Notes: a model not told the origin generated them from the letters alone. Positions 40,199 to 50,193 are shown, counted from the first letter of the stretch. The stretch: 64,000 bases of DNA from Burkholderia sp. IMCC1007 (GCF_027257875.1 NZ_JAPVQY010000006.1:182262-246261), one strand, 5' to 3'. Translations and numbers: made by a program.

Positions 40199-41698
40199 TC
40201 AGCCGAGCGAATCGTGCAGACGCTTCATTTCCTTCTCGAGCCAGCCGATCAGGCTGAACGCCGCGTGCGCCTTCTCGACGGGCGGAATCATCACCCTTTC
40301 CTCGGTCGCGACATGTTCGGTGAGCGACTCGCACATCAGCCTGCCGAGCGCCGGCTTCCGGCCGATCAGCGCCGACAGGTCCTCGCTGCGAAGCTGATGC
40401 ACGGTCATCGCGGTCACCGCGTGGACGGTCGCATGAAGCCGCGTGCCGGCGAGCACGACCGACTGCCCGATCGCATCGCCCGGTGCCATCCGCCGGACCT
40501 CGACATCGCCCGACGCGCCCGGCACGAACACCGCCGCGATGCCCGATTCGACGATCGTCAGCACGCGCGACTCCGAATTGGACGCATAGATCACGTCGCC
40601 CTTGCCGAACGAACGCGATACCAGCGCGTCGGCCAGCACGGCCAGATCGTCGTCGTCGACGCACGCGAACAGCTCGACCGCACGCAACAGCAGCAGCCGG
40701 CGCCATACGCGATGCCCTTGCGATGACGATGATGATGTCGATGACGATGCAGACGCCGGCGCGGGCCCCGCGAGCGGTCGCCATGCGACGCCCGCCGCGG
40801 CCAGATGGCGATGCGCGAGATCGTAGAGCGCGTTGCGCACGGCCGCTTTCTTCTGCAGCGCGTCGACGTAACAGACGAGTTCGTACTGGATCGCGTTCGC
40901 GCGGAACGCCTTCACGACGGCGATCGGCGCCGGGCGCGCGAGCACGTCGAGCGAACTCGCCGCGGCCCGCTCGAGTGCGCCGACGGCAACGGCCGGCCGC
41001 ACCGCGGGATCGAGGTCGAGCGCGAGCGTGACGCCGTGCAGGCCGGCCGGTTCGCTGAGGTTCACGATGGTGGCGCGCGCGGCCGCGCTGTTCGGCACGA
41101 CGACCAGGTTGCCGAGGCTGTCGATCAGCTTCGTCGAACGCCAGTTGCTCTCGACGATCCGCCCTTCGAGCTCGCCGATCGACACGGTATCGTCGAGCCG
41201 GAACGGTTGCGTGGTATTCAGCACGAGCCCCGAGAACACGTCGTTCAGCGTGTTCTGCAGCGCGAGACCGAGTATCACCGCGACGGCGCCGGAGGTCGCG
41301 ACCAGGCCGCTCAACGGCAGGCCGAGCACGTAGCCCAGCGCGGCCACCGCGGCCGCGCCGAACACGATGCCCGCGGCGATATCGTGAAAGAGCCGCTGGC
41401 TGTGCCACGCACGCGGCAGCAGCAGATGATTGAGCAGCAGGCTGAACACGATCGCGCACTGCAGCCACCACGCGATGCAGATGGCCTGGACCACGATCCG
41501 GTCGAGCGCGCCGAGCGACGCGGGAACGGCGAGCGGACTGACGCCGGTCGCGAACAGCACGGCGCTCAGCGCGGCGAACGCCGCACAGCGCCGGATCGCG
41601 CGAGCGACGCGGCGATCGTGCCCGAACAGCCGCCACGCGGCGAGGTCGGCGAGCACGATCGGCGCGCCGTAGAGCGCCGTATCGGAGAAATTCAACAT
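40199..41698 (-). CDS. MscS-like channel with C-terminal cyclic-nucleotide-binding domain
   Basis: A 499-residue inner-membrane protein. Several hydrophobic helices (about 1-150) lead into the MscS pore helix and beta domain (GAVAVILGLALQNTLNDVFSGL, then FRLDDTVSIGELEGRI), followed by a serine-rich linker (ASASSSTSSSSSQ, encoded by GAT/GAC-like repeats) and a CRP-like nucleotide-binding domain (about 360-480). This is the bCNG channel architecture; such channels open or are modulated by cyclic nucleotides rather than by tension. The ATG at 41698 begins at the first helix; a GTG at 41776 is an alternative. No cyclase gene is adjacent. Confidence 0.88.
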   Translation of the reverse strand: MLNFSDTALYGAPIVLADLAAWRLFGHDRRVARAIRRCAAFAALSAVLFATGVSPLAVPASLGALDRIVVQAICIAWWLQCAIVFSLLLNHLLLPRAWHSQRLFHDIAAGIVFGAAAVAALGYVLGLPLSGLVATSGAVAVILGLALQNTLNDVFSGLVLNTTQPFRLDDTVSIGELEGRIVESNWRSTKLIDSLGNLVVVPNSAAARATIVNLSEPAGLHGVTLALDLDPAVRPAVAVGALERAAASSLDVLARPAPIAVVKAFRANAIQYELVCYVDALQKKAAVRNALYDLAHRHLAAAGVAWRPLAGPAPASASSSTSSSSSQGHRVWRRLLLLRAVELFACVDDDDLAVLADALVSRSFGKGDVIYASNSESRVLTIVESGIAAVFVPGASGDVEVRRMAPGDAIGQSVVLAGTRLHATVHAVTAMTVHQLRSEDLSALIGRKPALGRLMCESLTEHVATEERVMIPPVEKAHAAFSLIGWLEKEMKRLHDSLG

Positions 41699-41803
41699 AG
41701 CGGAACGCAGGCGCGGCGCGCGAAATGATGGGAGCGGCAGCAGGTCGGTCGCTGCTGAAACGGAATCGTCGGACACATTGCGTGCGGGCCGCCGACGCGC
41801 CGG

Positions 41804-42235
41804 CTACGGGTCGTTGCGCTGGCGCGTGACGCCCGGCAACGGCACCGTCAATACATAGCGGCCGGCGCCCGCGATCGCGATCGTGCCGAACAGGATCAGC
41901 AGCATCCACGCGAACTGCGCATCGCGCAGCGGCCAGTCCGGGTGGACGAACACCAGCGCGACGAGCGTGACGATCATCACCGGGAGCGCCGCCAGCCGTG
42001 GGTAGAGACCGACGATCATGAAGATCGGGCACACGACCTCCGCGAAGATCGCGAACAGGATCGACAGCGTGCGGCCGAGATGGAACGGATCCTCGATGGC
42101 GGCGGCTTCGGCCGTGTAATGCACGATCTTCGGCAAGCCGTGAACCACGAGCAGCAGCACGCTGGCGGCGACACGCAGGAACAGCAGGCCGAGATCGGTC
42201 GCGTGGCGGGAAACGTCGGGTTGGGCAGGTTTCAT
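41804..42235 (-). CDS. DoxX family membrane protein
   Basis: A 143-residue four-helix membrane protein. The first helix carries the DoxX pattern LGLLFLRVAASVLLLVVHGLPKI, and the FAEVVCPIFMIVGLYPRLAALP segment is typical of the family. DoxX-like proteins have been linked to quinone or thiosulfate oxidation and redox stress, often without proof. I use the ATG at 42235; the longer frame to 42265 lacks support. It is 105 bases downstream of the promoter-proximal gap before the channel gene and in the same direction. Confidence 0.85.
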   Translation of the reverse strand: MKPAQPDVSRHATDLGLLFLRVAASVLLLVVHGLPKIVHYTAEAAAIEDPFHLGRTLSILFAIFAEVVCPIFMIVGLYPRLAALPVMIVTLVALVFVHPDWPLRDAQFAWMLLILFGTIAIAGAGRYVLTVPLPGVTRQRNDP

Positions 42236-42466
42236 GCGGCAGTTCGTCAGTTGAGCGGAATGCATGGCGACGCGCGCACCGGGTGTCTTGCCGCGCCGGC
42301 ATTCAGAGCGCGGTCGCGCGATGTCGGCGAGAGCACGGGAGCGGCGCGCACGCGCGCCGACAGGTCCCGGCGCGCTCCGTTCACCGAATCTACGCGCGCC
42401 GCCTGCCGCTGTCCTGTAGCCGGGCTGAAACGTTCTGAAATCCGCAACGCGCGGCGCGAACCAGCG

Positions 42467-44278
42467 TCACGACTCGCCCGACGGCAGCTCGGCCTCGGCC
42501 GCATCGAGCGCGAGCGCGTGCACTTCCGACCATGCGTCTTGCACGGCCTGCGTCGATCCGGCCGTATGGGCTGGCGCCGCCGCATACGCGGCGAGCAATC
42601 GCACGCGAGCATCGGCGGACGCCGCCGTCGCGTCCGCATCCGCGTCGCGCATCGCATCGAGCGCCACGCGCGCGCGTTCGCGGCATTCGTCGACGAGCGA
42701 CAGGTCGAACAGGCAAGGCACCGCGACGGCCGCAAGCGCGATGCCGAGCGCCGCATCGCCACGCGGCGAGAACGCCCAATCGAGCGCGGCACGCAGGTTG
42801 CCGAGTTCGCGCCGCACCGCATCCAGCCGCGTCGCGCCACCGGGCTCCCCTTCCGGCTTGCTGGCGCCGTGACGCGCTCGCCGGAACAACCTGAGGAAGT
42901 AGTTCGCGTGCGCACGTGCGGCGGCCGCACTTTCGCCGTGACTGTCGAGCTGCTGCTGCGCGTACGCGCGCGTGGTCGTCAGCAGCCGGTAGCGCGGCGC
43001 GCCGTGCTCGGTGTCGAGAATCAGCAGCGACTTCGATACGAGGCCGGCGATCGTATCGAGCAGGTCGACGCCGGCCAGCCCGTTGGGACCGACGATCTCG
43101 CGCACGGCCTCGATCGAGAAGCCGTCGCGGAACACGCCGAGCCACCGCAACAGCAGGCGCTCGGCATTGCCGAGCAGCCGGTAGCTCCAGTCGTACATCG
43201 CCTGCAGCGTCTGATGACGCGGAAGCGCGGTACGAAAACCACCGGTCAGGAGTCTAAAGTGATCGTCGAGATGCGCGGCCAGCACGTCGATGCCGAGCAC
43301 GGCGGCACGGGCGGCCGCCAGCTCGATCGCGAGCGGCAGGCCGTCGAGGCGGCGGCAGACCGACGCCGTCAGCGACAGGCTGCGCGCGTCGAGTGGAAAG
43401 CGCGGATCGACCGCGCGGGCGCGCGCCGCGAACAATTGCACGGCGCTCGCGCTCATCGCATCGTGACCGGCCGCACCTTCGTCGGGTACGTCGAGCGGCG
43501 GCACCGGGCATACGCGCTCGCCGTGAACGCGCAGCGACTCGCGGCTCGTCGCGAGCACGCACAGCCCGTCGTCCGCATCGGTGAGCGCGCTCGCGATCTG
43601 CGCCGCGGCGTCGAGCAGGTGTTCGCAATTGTCGAGCACGAGCAGCATCCTGCGACGCGCGACGCTGGCAAGCACGCCGTCGAGCGTCAGCGAGCCGGTC
43701 GGCTGTGCGATGCCGAACGCGCCCGCGAGCGCGTCCGGCACGAAGCGCGGACATGCGACGGTGGCGAGCGACACGAATACCGTGCCCTCTGGAAAACGCG
43801 CCGCCGCGCGCGCGGCCGCTTCGATCGCGACGCGCGTCTTGCCGATGCCGCCCGCGCCGACCAGCGTCACGATGCGCTCGCTGCGCAGCGCGGCGAGCGC
43901 GTCGGCGACCGTCTGTTCGCGGCCGAACAGCGTGCTCGGCACCGCGGACGGCCCCAGCATCGCGGGGCGCACGGGCGCGTCGCCGTGCTCCTGCCCGGTG
44001 AGCAGCCGATAGCCGCGGCCCGGCACCGTCAAGATCAGGTTTCGGTCGCCGGCCAGCGCCTTGCGCAGCGACGCGATGTGCACCTGCAGGTTGTTTTCTT
44101 CGACCACGGTGTGCGGCCACACACGCTGCATGATCTCGTCTTTCGATACCAGCGCACCGTTCGCCCGAATCAACAATTCGAGAATTTCGAATGCGCGGCT
44201 GCCGATACGCAGCAGCTTGCCGTTCGAACGTATTTCACGTCTGTCGAGAAAAACGTGAAGTGTTCCAATCCGGATCAT
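42467..44278 (-). CDS. Winged-helix regulator with P-loop ATPase domain (CadC/AfsR-like)
   Basis: A 603-residue regulator. Residues 1-95 form an OmpR-type winged helix (FEILELLIRANGALVSKDEIMQRVWP ... VPGRGYRLL). A NB-ARC/STAND-like ATPase follows with Walker A GAGGIGKTR (about 141-149) and Walker B MLLVLDNCEHLL, then GLPLAIELAAARA, and a TPR-like helical C-terminus. No membrane segment is seen. Such proteins switch between ADP and ATP forms on binding an inducer. The target is not evident; the AT-rich 400-base region upstream and the divergently oriented or nearby hydrolases are candidates. Confidence 0.9.
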   Translation of the reverse strand: MIRIGTLHVFLDRREIRSNGKLLRIGSRAFEILELLIRANGALVSKDEIMQRVWPHTVVEENNLQVHIASLRKALAGDRNLILTVPGRGYRLLTGQEHGDAPVRPAMLGPSAVPSTLFGREQTVADALAALRSERIVTLVGAGGIGKTRVAIEAAARAAARFPEGTVFVSLATVACPRFVPDALAGAFGIAQPTGSLTLDGVLASVARRRMLLVLDNCEHLLDAAAQIASALTDADDGLCVLATSRESLRVHGERVCPVPPLDVPDEGAAGHDAMSASAVQLFAARARAVDPRFPLDARSLSLTASVCRRLDGLPLAIELAAARAAVLGIDVLAAHLDDHFRLLTGGFRTALPRHQTLQAMYDWSYRLLGNAERLLLRWLGVFRDGFSIEAVREIVGPNGLAGVDLLDTIAGLVSKSLLILDTEHGAPRYRLLTTTRAYAQQQLDSHGESAAAARAHANYFLRLFRRARHGASKPEGEPGGATRLDAVRRELGNLRAALDWAFSPRGDAALGIALAAVAVPCLFDLSLVDECRERARVALDAMRDADADATAASADARVRLLAAYAAAPAHTAGSTQAVQDAWSEVHALALDAAEAELPSGES

Positions 44279-44687
44279 GAGAATTTCATTTGAGTGACAT
44301 TCAACGGCGCCCGGCTGAAATCGGGTGCCGATTAAGCATCAATGCTACGGTATTTGCCTGGTCGAATGATTCAAATTATCAGAATGAAATGCTCAAATTC
44401 TTTGAAATGAGGAAAAAAACGCGACGCGGTGCAGTGGTCGTCCGGCCGCGCGCCTCAGAATGCGGCACGAGAAGCCGGCTGTGCACGCTTCATGTGCAAA
44501 TCTCGCATTCGTTCGTGACTGCGATTTCGATATGTCAGACGTATCGTTTTATCGACCGGTGAAGTGCGATGTATTTTCCCGGGATTAGACCGGCCGATCG
44601 CATGAGGTAAATGCGCAATACGCTGCACCGTCCAACGTCCGTTACGGCCATGACGGGACGATTTACCTGGCAGAAAATCCGGGCCGT
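44279..44687. other. AT-rich intergenic region
   Basis: A 409-base region, markedly richer in A/T than the rest of the window (for example 44365-44420). It contains repeated TCAAATT and GAAATG words (TTCAAATTATC, CTCAAATTC, TTTGAAATG). No coding frame is supported. It likely holds the promoter of the P-loop regulator and the tail of the hydrolase transcript. Confidence 0.5.
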
Positions 44688-45509
44688 TCAGGTCTGTGCG
44701 AACGCCAGCAGTTCGTCGTTCAGCCGTGTCGCGTGCGTCAGGTACAGCGCGTGCGGGCCGCCTGCGTAGACGCTCAGCGTCGCATGCGGGACAAGTTTCG
44801 CCGTTGCGGCGCCGGTCAGCGCGAGCGGCGCCGTCTGGTCGTCGTCGCCGTGAATCACGAGCGTCGGCACGTCGAATCGGCGCAGGTCGGCACGGAAATC
44901 GGTCTCGGAAAACGCGCGAACGCAATCGAGCGTGCCCTTCAGCCCGGCCTGCAGCGCCATGAACGACGTCCAGTCGAGCGCGGCGCGCGAGATCGTCGAG
45001 CCGTCGCGGTTCGACCCGGTAAAGAGCGGCCAGAAGCCGTCAAGAAAGGCCGCGCGATCAGCGACGATGCCGGCGCGAATGCCGTCGAATACCGCGACGT
45101 CCACGCCTCCCGGATGGTCGTCGCGTCGCGCGACGAGCGGCGTCACAGAACCGATCAGCACCGCCTTCGCGATCCGGCGCGTGCCGTGCCGGCCGATGTA
45201 GCGGGCGACCTCGCCGCCGCCCATCGAAAAGCCGACGAGCGTCACGTCGTGCAGGTCCAGCGTCTCGAGCAGCGTCGCGAGATCGTCGGCCAGCGTGTCG
45301 TAGTCGTAGCCGGTCCACGGCTGGCCGGAGCGCCCGAAGCCGCGCCGGTCGTACGCGATGCAGCGCAAGCCGTGCGACGCGAGATGATGCATCTGCACGT
45401 CCCACATGTCGGCATTCAGCGGCCAGCCGTGAATGAACACGACGGGCCGTCCCGCGCCCCAGTCCTTGTAGTGAATCGACACGCCGTCGCGGGTGGTGAA
45501 CGTGCTCAT
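44688..45509 (-). CDS. Alpha/beta hydrolase, non-haem haloperoxidase-like
   Basis: A 273-residue alpha/beta hydrolase of the chloroperoxidase/esterase group. HGWPLNADMW is the oxyanion loop, [14 protein letters not shown] the nucleophile elbow (serine near 95), HGDDDQTAP the acid and GGPHALY the histidine. It lacks a signal peptide, unlike its close paralogue at 46389, with which it shares [20 protein letters not shown] lies upstream of the ATG at 45509. Likely an esterase or perhydrolase; natural substrate unknown. Confidence 0.92.
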   Translation of the reverse strand: MSTFTTRDGVSIHYKDWGAGRPVVFIHGWPLNADMWDVQMHHLASHGLRCIAYDRRGFGRSGQPWTGYDYDTLADDLATLLETLDLHDVTLVGFSMGGGEVARYIGRHGTRRIAKAVLIGSVTPLVARRDDHPGGVDVAVFDGIRAGIVADRAAFLDGFWPLFTGSNRDGSTISRAALDWTSFMALQAGLKGTLDCVRAFSETDFRADLRRFDVPTLVIHGDDDQTAPLALTGAATAKLVPHATLSVYAGGPHALYLTHATRLNDELLAFAQT

Positions 45510-45573
45510 GAGGGTTCCTTTCGAGTAGAGAATCCGCGGGCGCCTACGCGGCCGACGCACGCGGCGCGGCGCG

Positions 45574-46020
45574 TCATGCGCGGGGCTGCCGGGCGACGAA
45601 CTGCTCGAGCGCCGCCGCGAGAATCATCTCGCGGCAGTTCGCCGGACGTTTCTCGCCGCGCCACTGCGGTTTGTAGATCGCGTCGCCGGCCCGGATCGGC
45701 TGCCCGGTGAGCGCGCAGCGCCCGAGCCCGCGCCCGCGCGCCTTCGCGCTGATCCAGCGTTGCTCGTCATAGCGGCAGCGCGTCGGGTCGCTCCACGACA
45801 CCAGCATCGACGAATCGGTCTGCCGCTCGACGGCGACGATCGCGCTGCGGCGGCGCACGTCGCCGCTCGACGGCATCGGCGCGTCGTCCCGATGCAGGCT
45901 GCGCGCGCCGTCCGTCTGTCGCGTGCGCAGCATCGGCGGCATCGGCGGCATGCCGACGCCCGCGACGGGCAACGGTCCGAGCAACGTGATCATGTGCTCC
46001 CAGCGATTGAAGGCGTCCAT
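45574..46020 (-). CDS. DUF3331-like protein
   Basis: A 148-residue small protein with a C-terminal cysteine/glycine segment (CALTGQPIRAGDAIYKPQWR) that resembles DUF3331, a family I know mainly from Burkholderia. A WSDPTRCRYDEQRW segment precedes it. The two cysteines are too few for a normal zinc finger on their own. The function is unknown. It sits between two paralogous alpha/beta hydrolase genes and is probably first in a short unit with the downstream cytosolic one (64 bases apart). Confidence 0.72.
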   Translation of the reverse strand: MDAFNRWEHMITLLGPLPVAGVGMPPMPPMLRTRQTDGARSLHRDDAPMPSSGDVRRRSAIVAVERQTDSSMLVSWSDPTRCRYDEQRWISAKARGRGLGRCALTGQPIRAGDAIYKPQWRGEKRPANCREMILAAALEQFVARQPRA

Positions 46021-46388
46021 GGCGGCTTATCCAGGCAAGTGACGGGCGGTGCGGGCGTGTCGTGCCCGCTCGCGGCGCGGCAAGCGCGCGGCGGGTGACC
46101 CGATGCTGACGATAGTCGCCGTTCGCTGAAGAGTCACCGTCGCGCGCTTAATTCTTCTGCAGTGCGTCAATTCCCGCTCGCGGCGCCGCGGCATTCAAGA
46201 AAATTCAGCCGGATTTCAGTACGGCGCGCGCGGCGTCGCGATACGCTCCGACGGCATTCGTTCGTCCACGTCGCATGAGCCGGCGCGCGGCGACATCAGC
46301 GAATCGGCTGCCGGCGGGATGGCCGCGGCCGATCGCCACCGATTCACCATCCCGCGCGGCATCACCGCCGCATACCTCAGGAGTCCAG
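46021..46388. other. Divergent promoter region before the exported hydrolase
   Basis: A 368-base divergent gap between the DUF3331-like gene and the exported hydrolase. An open frame overlaps its right part in the hydrolase frame, but the ATG at 46389 with AGGAG is the better start. No clear operator was found. Confidence 0.45.
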
Positions 46389-47369
46389 ATGCATCCCGTA
46401 CAGACCGACAGCGTAGCGTCGGCACGCCGCCGCGACATGCTGGTTGCCGGCGCAACCGCCGTCGCGGCAGCCGCGCTGCCCGCGATGGCGGCCGCGGCCG
46501 GCACGCCGGCCGGCAGCACCTCTTCAGCCCACTCAGGAGCGCATACGATGAACACGATCACCACGAAAGACGGCACGCAGATCTACTACAAGGACTGGGG
46601 CAGCGGCCGCCCGGTCGTGTTCTCGCACGGCTGGCCGCTGTGCGCGGACGCGTGGGACGCGCAGATGCTGTTCCTCGTGCAGCACGGCTATCGCGTGATC
46701 GCGCACGACCGGCGCGGCCACGGCCGTTCGAGCCAGCCGTCGCGCGGCAACGACATGAACACGTACGCGGACGATCTCGCCGCGCTGCTCGACGCGCTCG
46801 ACGTGCGCGAAGCGACGCTCGTCGGCCACTCGACCGGCGGCGGCGAAGTCGCGCGCTATATCGGCCGCCACGGCACGAAGCGCGTATCGAAGGCCGTGCT
46901 GATCGGCGCGGTGCCGCCGCAGATGGTGAAGTCGCCGACCAATCCGGGCGGCCTGCCGATGGACGTGTTCGACGGCATCCGCAAGAACGTCGCGGAGAAC
47001 CGTTCGCAGTTCTACAAGGATCTCGCGGTGCCGTTCTTCGGTTTCAACCGACCGAACGCGAAGGTGTCGCAGGGCACGATCGACGCATTCTGGTCGCAGG
47101 GGATGATGGGCGGCATCCACGGCCAGTATCTGTGCGTGAAGGAGTTTTCCGAAGTCGACTACACGGATGATCTGAAGAAGATCGACGTGCCGACGCTCGT
47201 GCTGCACGGCGACGACGACCAGATCGTGCCGATCGACGATTCGGCGCGGCTGTCGTCGAAGATCGTCAAGCACGCGGTGCTGAAGGTGATCGAAGGCGGC
47301 TCGCACGGGATGTGCGTGGTCAATGCCGATCGCATCAACGCCGAGCTGCTCGCGTTCCTGCAGGCGTAA
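46389..47369 (+). CDS. Alpha/beta hydrolase with Tat-like signal peptide
   Basis: A 326-residue hydrolase. Residues 14-45 look like a Tat signal ([20 protein letters not shown] then AMAAAAG), so the enzyme is probably exported folded. The catalytic core has [10 protein letters not shown], the elbow [14 protein letters not shown] (serine), HGDDDQIVP (acid) and GGSHGM (histidine), as in non-haem chloroperoxidases and arylesterases. CAGGAG lies upstream of the ATG. It is a paralogue of the cytosolic enzyme at 44688. Confidence 0.93.
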   Translation: MHPVQTDSVASARRRDMLVAGATAVAAAALPAMAAAAGTPAGSTSSAHSGAHTMNTITTKDGTQIYYKDWGSGRPVVFSHGWPLCADAWDAQMLFLVQHGYRVIAHDRRGHGRSSQPSRGNDMNTYADDLAALLDALDVREATLVGHSTGGGEVARYIGRHGTKRVSKAVLIGAVPPQMVKSPTNPGGLPMDVFDGIRKNVAENRSQFYKDLAVPFFGFNRPNAKVSQGTIDAFWSQGMMGGIHGQYLCVKEFSEVDYTDDLKKIDVPTLVLHGDDDQIVPIDDSARLSSKIVKHAVLKVIEGGSHGMCVVNADRINAELLAFLQA

Positions 47370-47440
47370 GCGTGCCGTCGGTCGCGGCGGCGCTGCCCGC
47401 CGCCGCGATCGACGCGCCGTTCAGAACTTTTCAGGAAATT

Positions 47441-49042
47441 TCAGCCCGCAGTGTGCTGCACTGACGGTGCCCGCACCGGCCGCAGCAGGATGCCGATCAG
47501 TGCGCCCGCGATCGCGAAAGCCATCGCGATGCGAAAGTTGTCGGCCAGCGCGAGCGTGGTCGCCTGCACCCGCACCGCACGGTCGACCAGCGCGTAGGCG
47601 GCCTGATTGCCGGTTGCAAGCGTGGCGCCATGCGTGACCAGCGACGCCGCGCCAGCCCGCAGCCGCTCGAGCGTCTCGGGATCCGACAGCGACACATGCA
47701 GACCGACGAGATTCGAATGGGTACCCTCCCTGATCCGCTGAATCACCGCGATCGACGTCGTGCCGAGCTGCCCGCTCAGCAGGCGCGTCGTCTGCACGAC
47801 GGCACCGAACGTCAGCGCATGCTCGGCCGTGACGTGCTTGCCGAAGAAGAAGACGACGGACGTCAGCGCCATCGTCTGGCCGAGGGCCTGCAGCAGTTGC
47901 GACGGAATGAAGTCGGGTTCGGCCCAGGCCGACGTGAGCTGCGATCCGAGCGCGAACGCGATCGCCACCATCACGAAGCCGGCCACGATCAGCCGGCGCG
48001 GATCGAAGCGCTGCAGCAGCAGCGCGACGCACGGCGCGAACAGCAGCTGCGGGATCGCGATCCAGCGCAGCGTGTCGCCGATCTGCAACGGCCGAAGGCC
48101 GTACGTGCTGGCGAGGAACAGCGACGGGATGAAGCTCGTGTTGAGCACCGTGAAGCGCACGAGACCGACGAGCACGATCAGCAGTGCGATGTTCGGCCGC
48201 GCGAGGTAGCCGAGATCGAGGCCCGCGCGCGGCGACGCGAGCTCGTGGATCAGGAACGCCGCAACCATCAGGATGCCGGCGGCGAGCAGTGCGACGATCA
48301 GCGGCGACTGCAGCCAGAACAGCCGTTCGCCCTGGTCGAGCGCGATGCACAGGCACGCGAATCCGCCCGCGCCGAGCAGCATGCCGCGCGCATCGACGCC
48401 GGACGCAAAGCGCTTGATCGGCTCGTCGGTGAGCGACAGCATCAGGCACGCGATGAACGGCACGGTCAGCACCGCGTTCTGCCAGAACAGCCAGCGCCAG
48501 CTCAGGTGTTCGCTGTACCAGCCTTCGAGCGTGGCCGACAGGTTCAGCGACATCTCCAGATTCATCGCATACGCGGCGATGCCGAACGGAATCAGCCGCG
48601 GCGGCAGCGTGCGCACGACGAAGCCGACCGTCAGCGGCACGAACACGCCGGACGCGAGCCCGGCGACGGCCTGGCACACGATGAACGCGCCGAATTGCGT
48701 GCAGAGCGGCAGCACGCTCTCGGCGCCGAGGAACACGACCGCACCCGCGACCAGCACGCGGCGCGTACCGAACATGAATGCCGCGGCGATCGCCAGCGGC
48801 CCGACGAACATCTGCGACGCGGTAAACGCGGTGTTGATCCACGCGCCTTCGTCGAAGCCGACGCCGAGCGCGCCGCGCACGTCGGCGAGCCCGAGCGACG
48901 TGATGCGCGACGTCAGCGTCGCGATGATCGCGCCGAGCAGCACGGCCGCGATCGCGGCGATCGACCGAAACGTCGGAATGTCCGACGCCGGGCCGAGAGC
49001 CGGCGCCGGGGCGGCACTACCGGTGGCGAACGTGGTATTCAT
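47441..49042 (-). CDS. DHA2-type MFS multidrug efflux transporter
   Basis: A 533-residue inner-membrane carrier with about 14 hydrophobic segments, EmrB-like. Typical blocks are LGLADVRGALGVGFDEGAWINTAF near the N-terminus and SWRWLFWQNAV (about 168). It exports drugs with a membrane-fusion and an outer-membrane protein, and both of these are encoded divergently at 49126 and 50190. Only 83 bases separate the starts, so a single small promoter region probably controls all three genes. Confidence 0.92.
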   Translation of the reverse strand: MNTTFATGSAAPAPALGPASDIPTFRSIAAIAAVLLGAIIATLTSRITSLGLADVRGALGVGFDEGAWINTAFTASQMFVGPLAIAAAFMFGTRRVLVAGAVVFLGAESVLPLCTQFGAFIVCQAVAGLASGVFVPLTVGFVVRTLPPRLIPFGIAAYAMNLEMSLNLSATLEGWYSEHLSWRWLFWQNAVLTVPFIACLMLSLTDEPIKRFASGVDARGMLLGAGGFACLCIALDQGERLFWLQSPLIVALLAAGILMVAAFLIHELASPRAGLDLGYLARPNIALLIVLVGLVRFTVLNTSFIPSLFLASTYGLRPLQIGDTLRWIAIPQLLFAPCVALLLQRFDPRRLIVAGFVMVAIAFALGSQLTSAWAEPDFIPSQLLQALGQTMALTSVVFFFGKHVTAEHALTFGAVVQTTRLLSGQLGTTSIAVIQRIREGTHSNLVGLHVSLSDPETLERLRAGAASLVTHGATLATGNQAAYALVDRAVRVQATTLALADNFRIAMAFAIAGALIGILLRPVRAPSVQHTAG

Positions 49043-49125
49043 CGTCGGGCGGCTCCCGCCTGTCAAGCTGGCGCAAGCATAACGCGGGGCGTCGAATCCT
49101 GCCCGCACGATGGAGTTTGCCAACC

Positions 49126-50193
49126 ATGACCTCCCCCTCTTCCGATAAGCCGCCGGCCGCTTCGCAAGCGCTGCCCGTCGCGCCCGCATCGGCCGCATCG
49201 CCCGCACGCGCTCGCCGGACGGCCATTGCGGCGATCGCCACGATCGCGCTGCTGCTCGTCGCGCTGCTCGTGTACGAGTTCGACGCGCGCGATCGCGGCA
49301 CCGACGATGCGTACGTGACCGGCCACCTGCACGTGATCTCGCCGCGCGTGGCCGGCACGGTCGAGCGTGTGCTCGTCGACGACAACCAGTTCGTGCATGC
49401 CGGCGACGCGCTCGTGCGGATCGACCCGCGCGATTTCGACGTCCGCGTCGCCGCGCAGCGCGCACGCGTCGCGCAGGCGCGCGCCGATGCGAGTCGCGCA
49501 CACGCGCTGATCGAGCAAGCCGACGCGACGCTCGTGTCGGCGCACGCCGACGCCGAAAAGGCCGAGCTCGACTACGCCCGCGCGCGCGAACTGACGCGCG
49601 AGACGCCGCGTGGCCTGTCCAGGCAGGAGTTCGATGCGGCCGATGCCGCGCGCAAGTCCGCGCGCGCACGCGTCGCGGCGGCCGACGCGCAACGGCGCAG
49701 CGCACTCGCCGCCGCGCAGGCCGCGGACGCCGCGTCGAGCCAGACCGATGCTCAGCTGCACGACGCACTGCTGCAGCTCGGCTACACGACGGTCGTCGCG
49801 CCATCGGACGGCTACGTCGGCAAGAAGAGCGTCGAGACCGGCGAGCACGTGGCGCCCGGCCAGGCGCTGCTCACGCTGGTCGAGCCGCATCCCTGGATCG
49901 TCGCCAATTTCCGCGAGACGCAACTTCGCCACGTGCGCGCCGGCGACACCGTGCAATTGCGCTTCGACGCGTTGCCGCAGCGCCCATTCACCGGCCGGAT
50001 CGACAGCCTGTCGCCGGCGACGGGCGCGCAGTTCGCGCTGCTGCCGCCTGACAACGCGACCGGTAATTTCACGAAAGTCACGCAGCGCGTGCCCGTGAAA
50101 ATTCTGCTCGACGGCCCGGCCGCGGCGGAACCGCGCATCCGGCCCGGGCTGTCGGTCGTCGTCACGCTGCAACGCAGCGGCGAATCGCGATGA
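49126..50193 (+). CDS. HlyD/EmrA-type membrane fusion protein
   Basis: A 355-residue periplasmic adaptor. One membrane helix (about 36-52), then a biotinyl-lipoyl half (GTDDAYVTGHLHVISPRVAGTV), a long coiled coil (about 110-205) and the second lipoyl/beta-barrel half (VAPSDGYVGKKSVETGEHV, WIVANFRETQL). It connects the DHA2 pump to the outer-membrane channel. GGAG stands 10 bases before the ATG at 49126. Its stop overlaps the channel gene start by 4 bases. Confidence 0.94.
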   Translation: MTSPSSDKPPAASQALPVAPASAASPARARRTAIAAIATIALLLVALLVYEFDARDRGTDDAYVTGHLHVISPRVAGTVERVLVDDNQFVHAGDALVRIDPRDFDVRVAAQRARVAQARADASRAHALIEQADATLVSAHADAEKAELDYARARELTRETPRGLSRQEFDAADAARKSARARVAAADAQRRSALAAAQAADAASSQTDAQLHDALLQLGYTTVVAPSDGYVGKKSVETGEHVAPGQALLTLVEPHPWIVANFRETQLRHVRAGDTVQLRFDALPQRPFTGRIDSLSPATGAQFALLPPDNATGNFTKVTQRVPVKILLDGPAAAEPRIRPGLSVVVTLQRSGESR

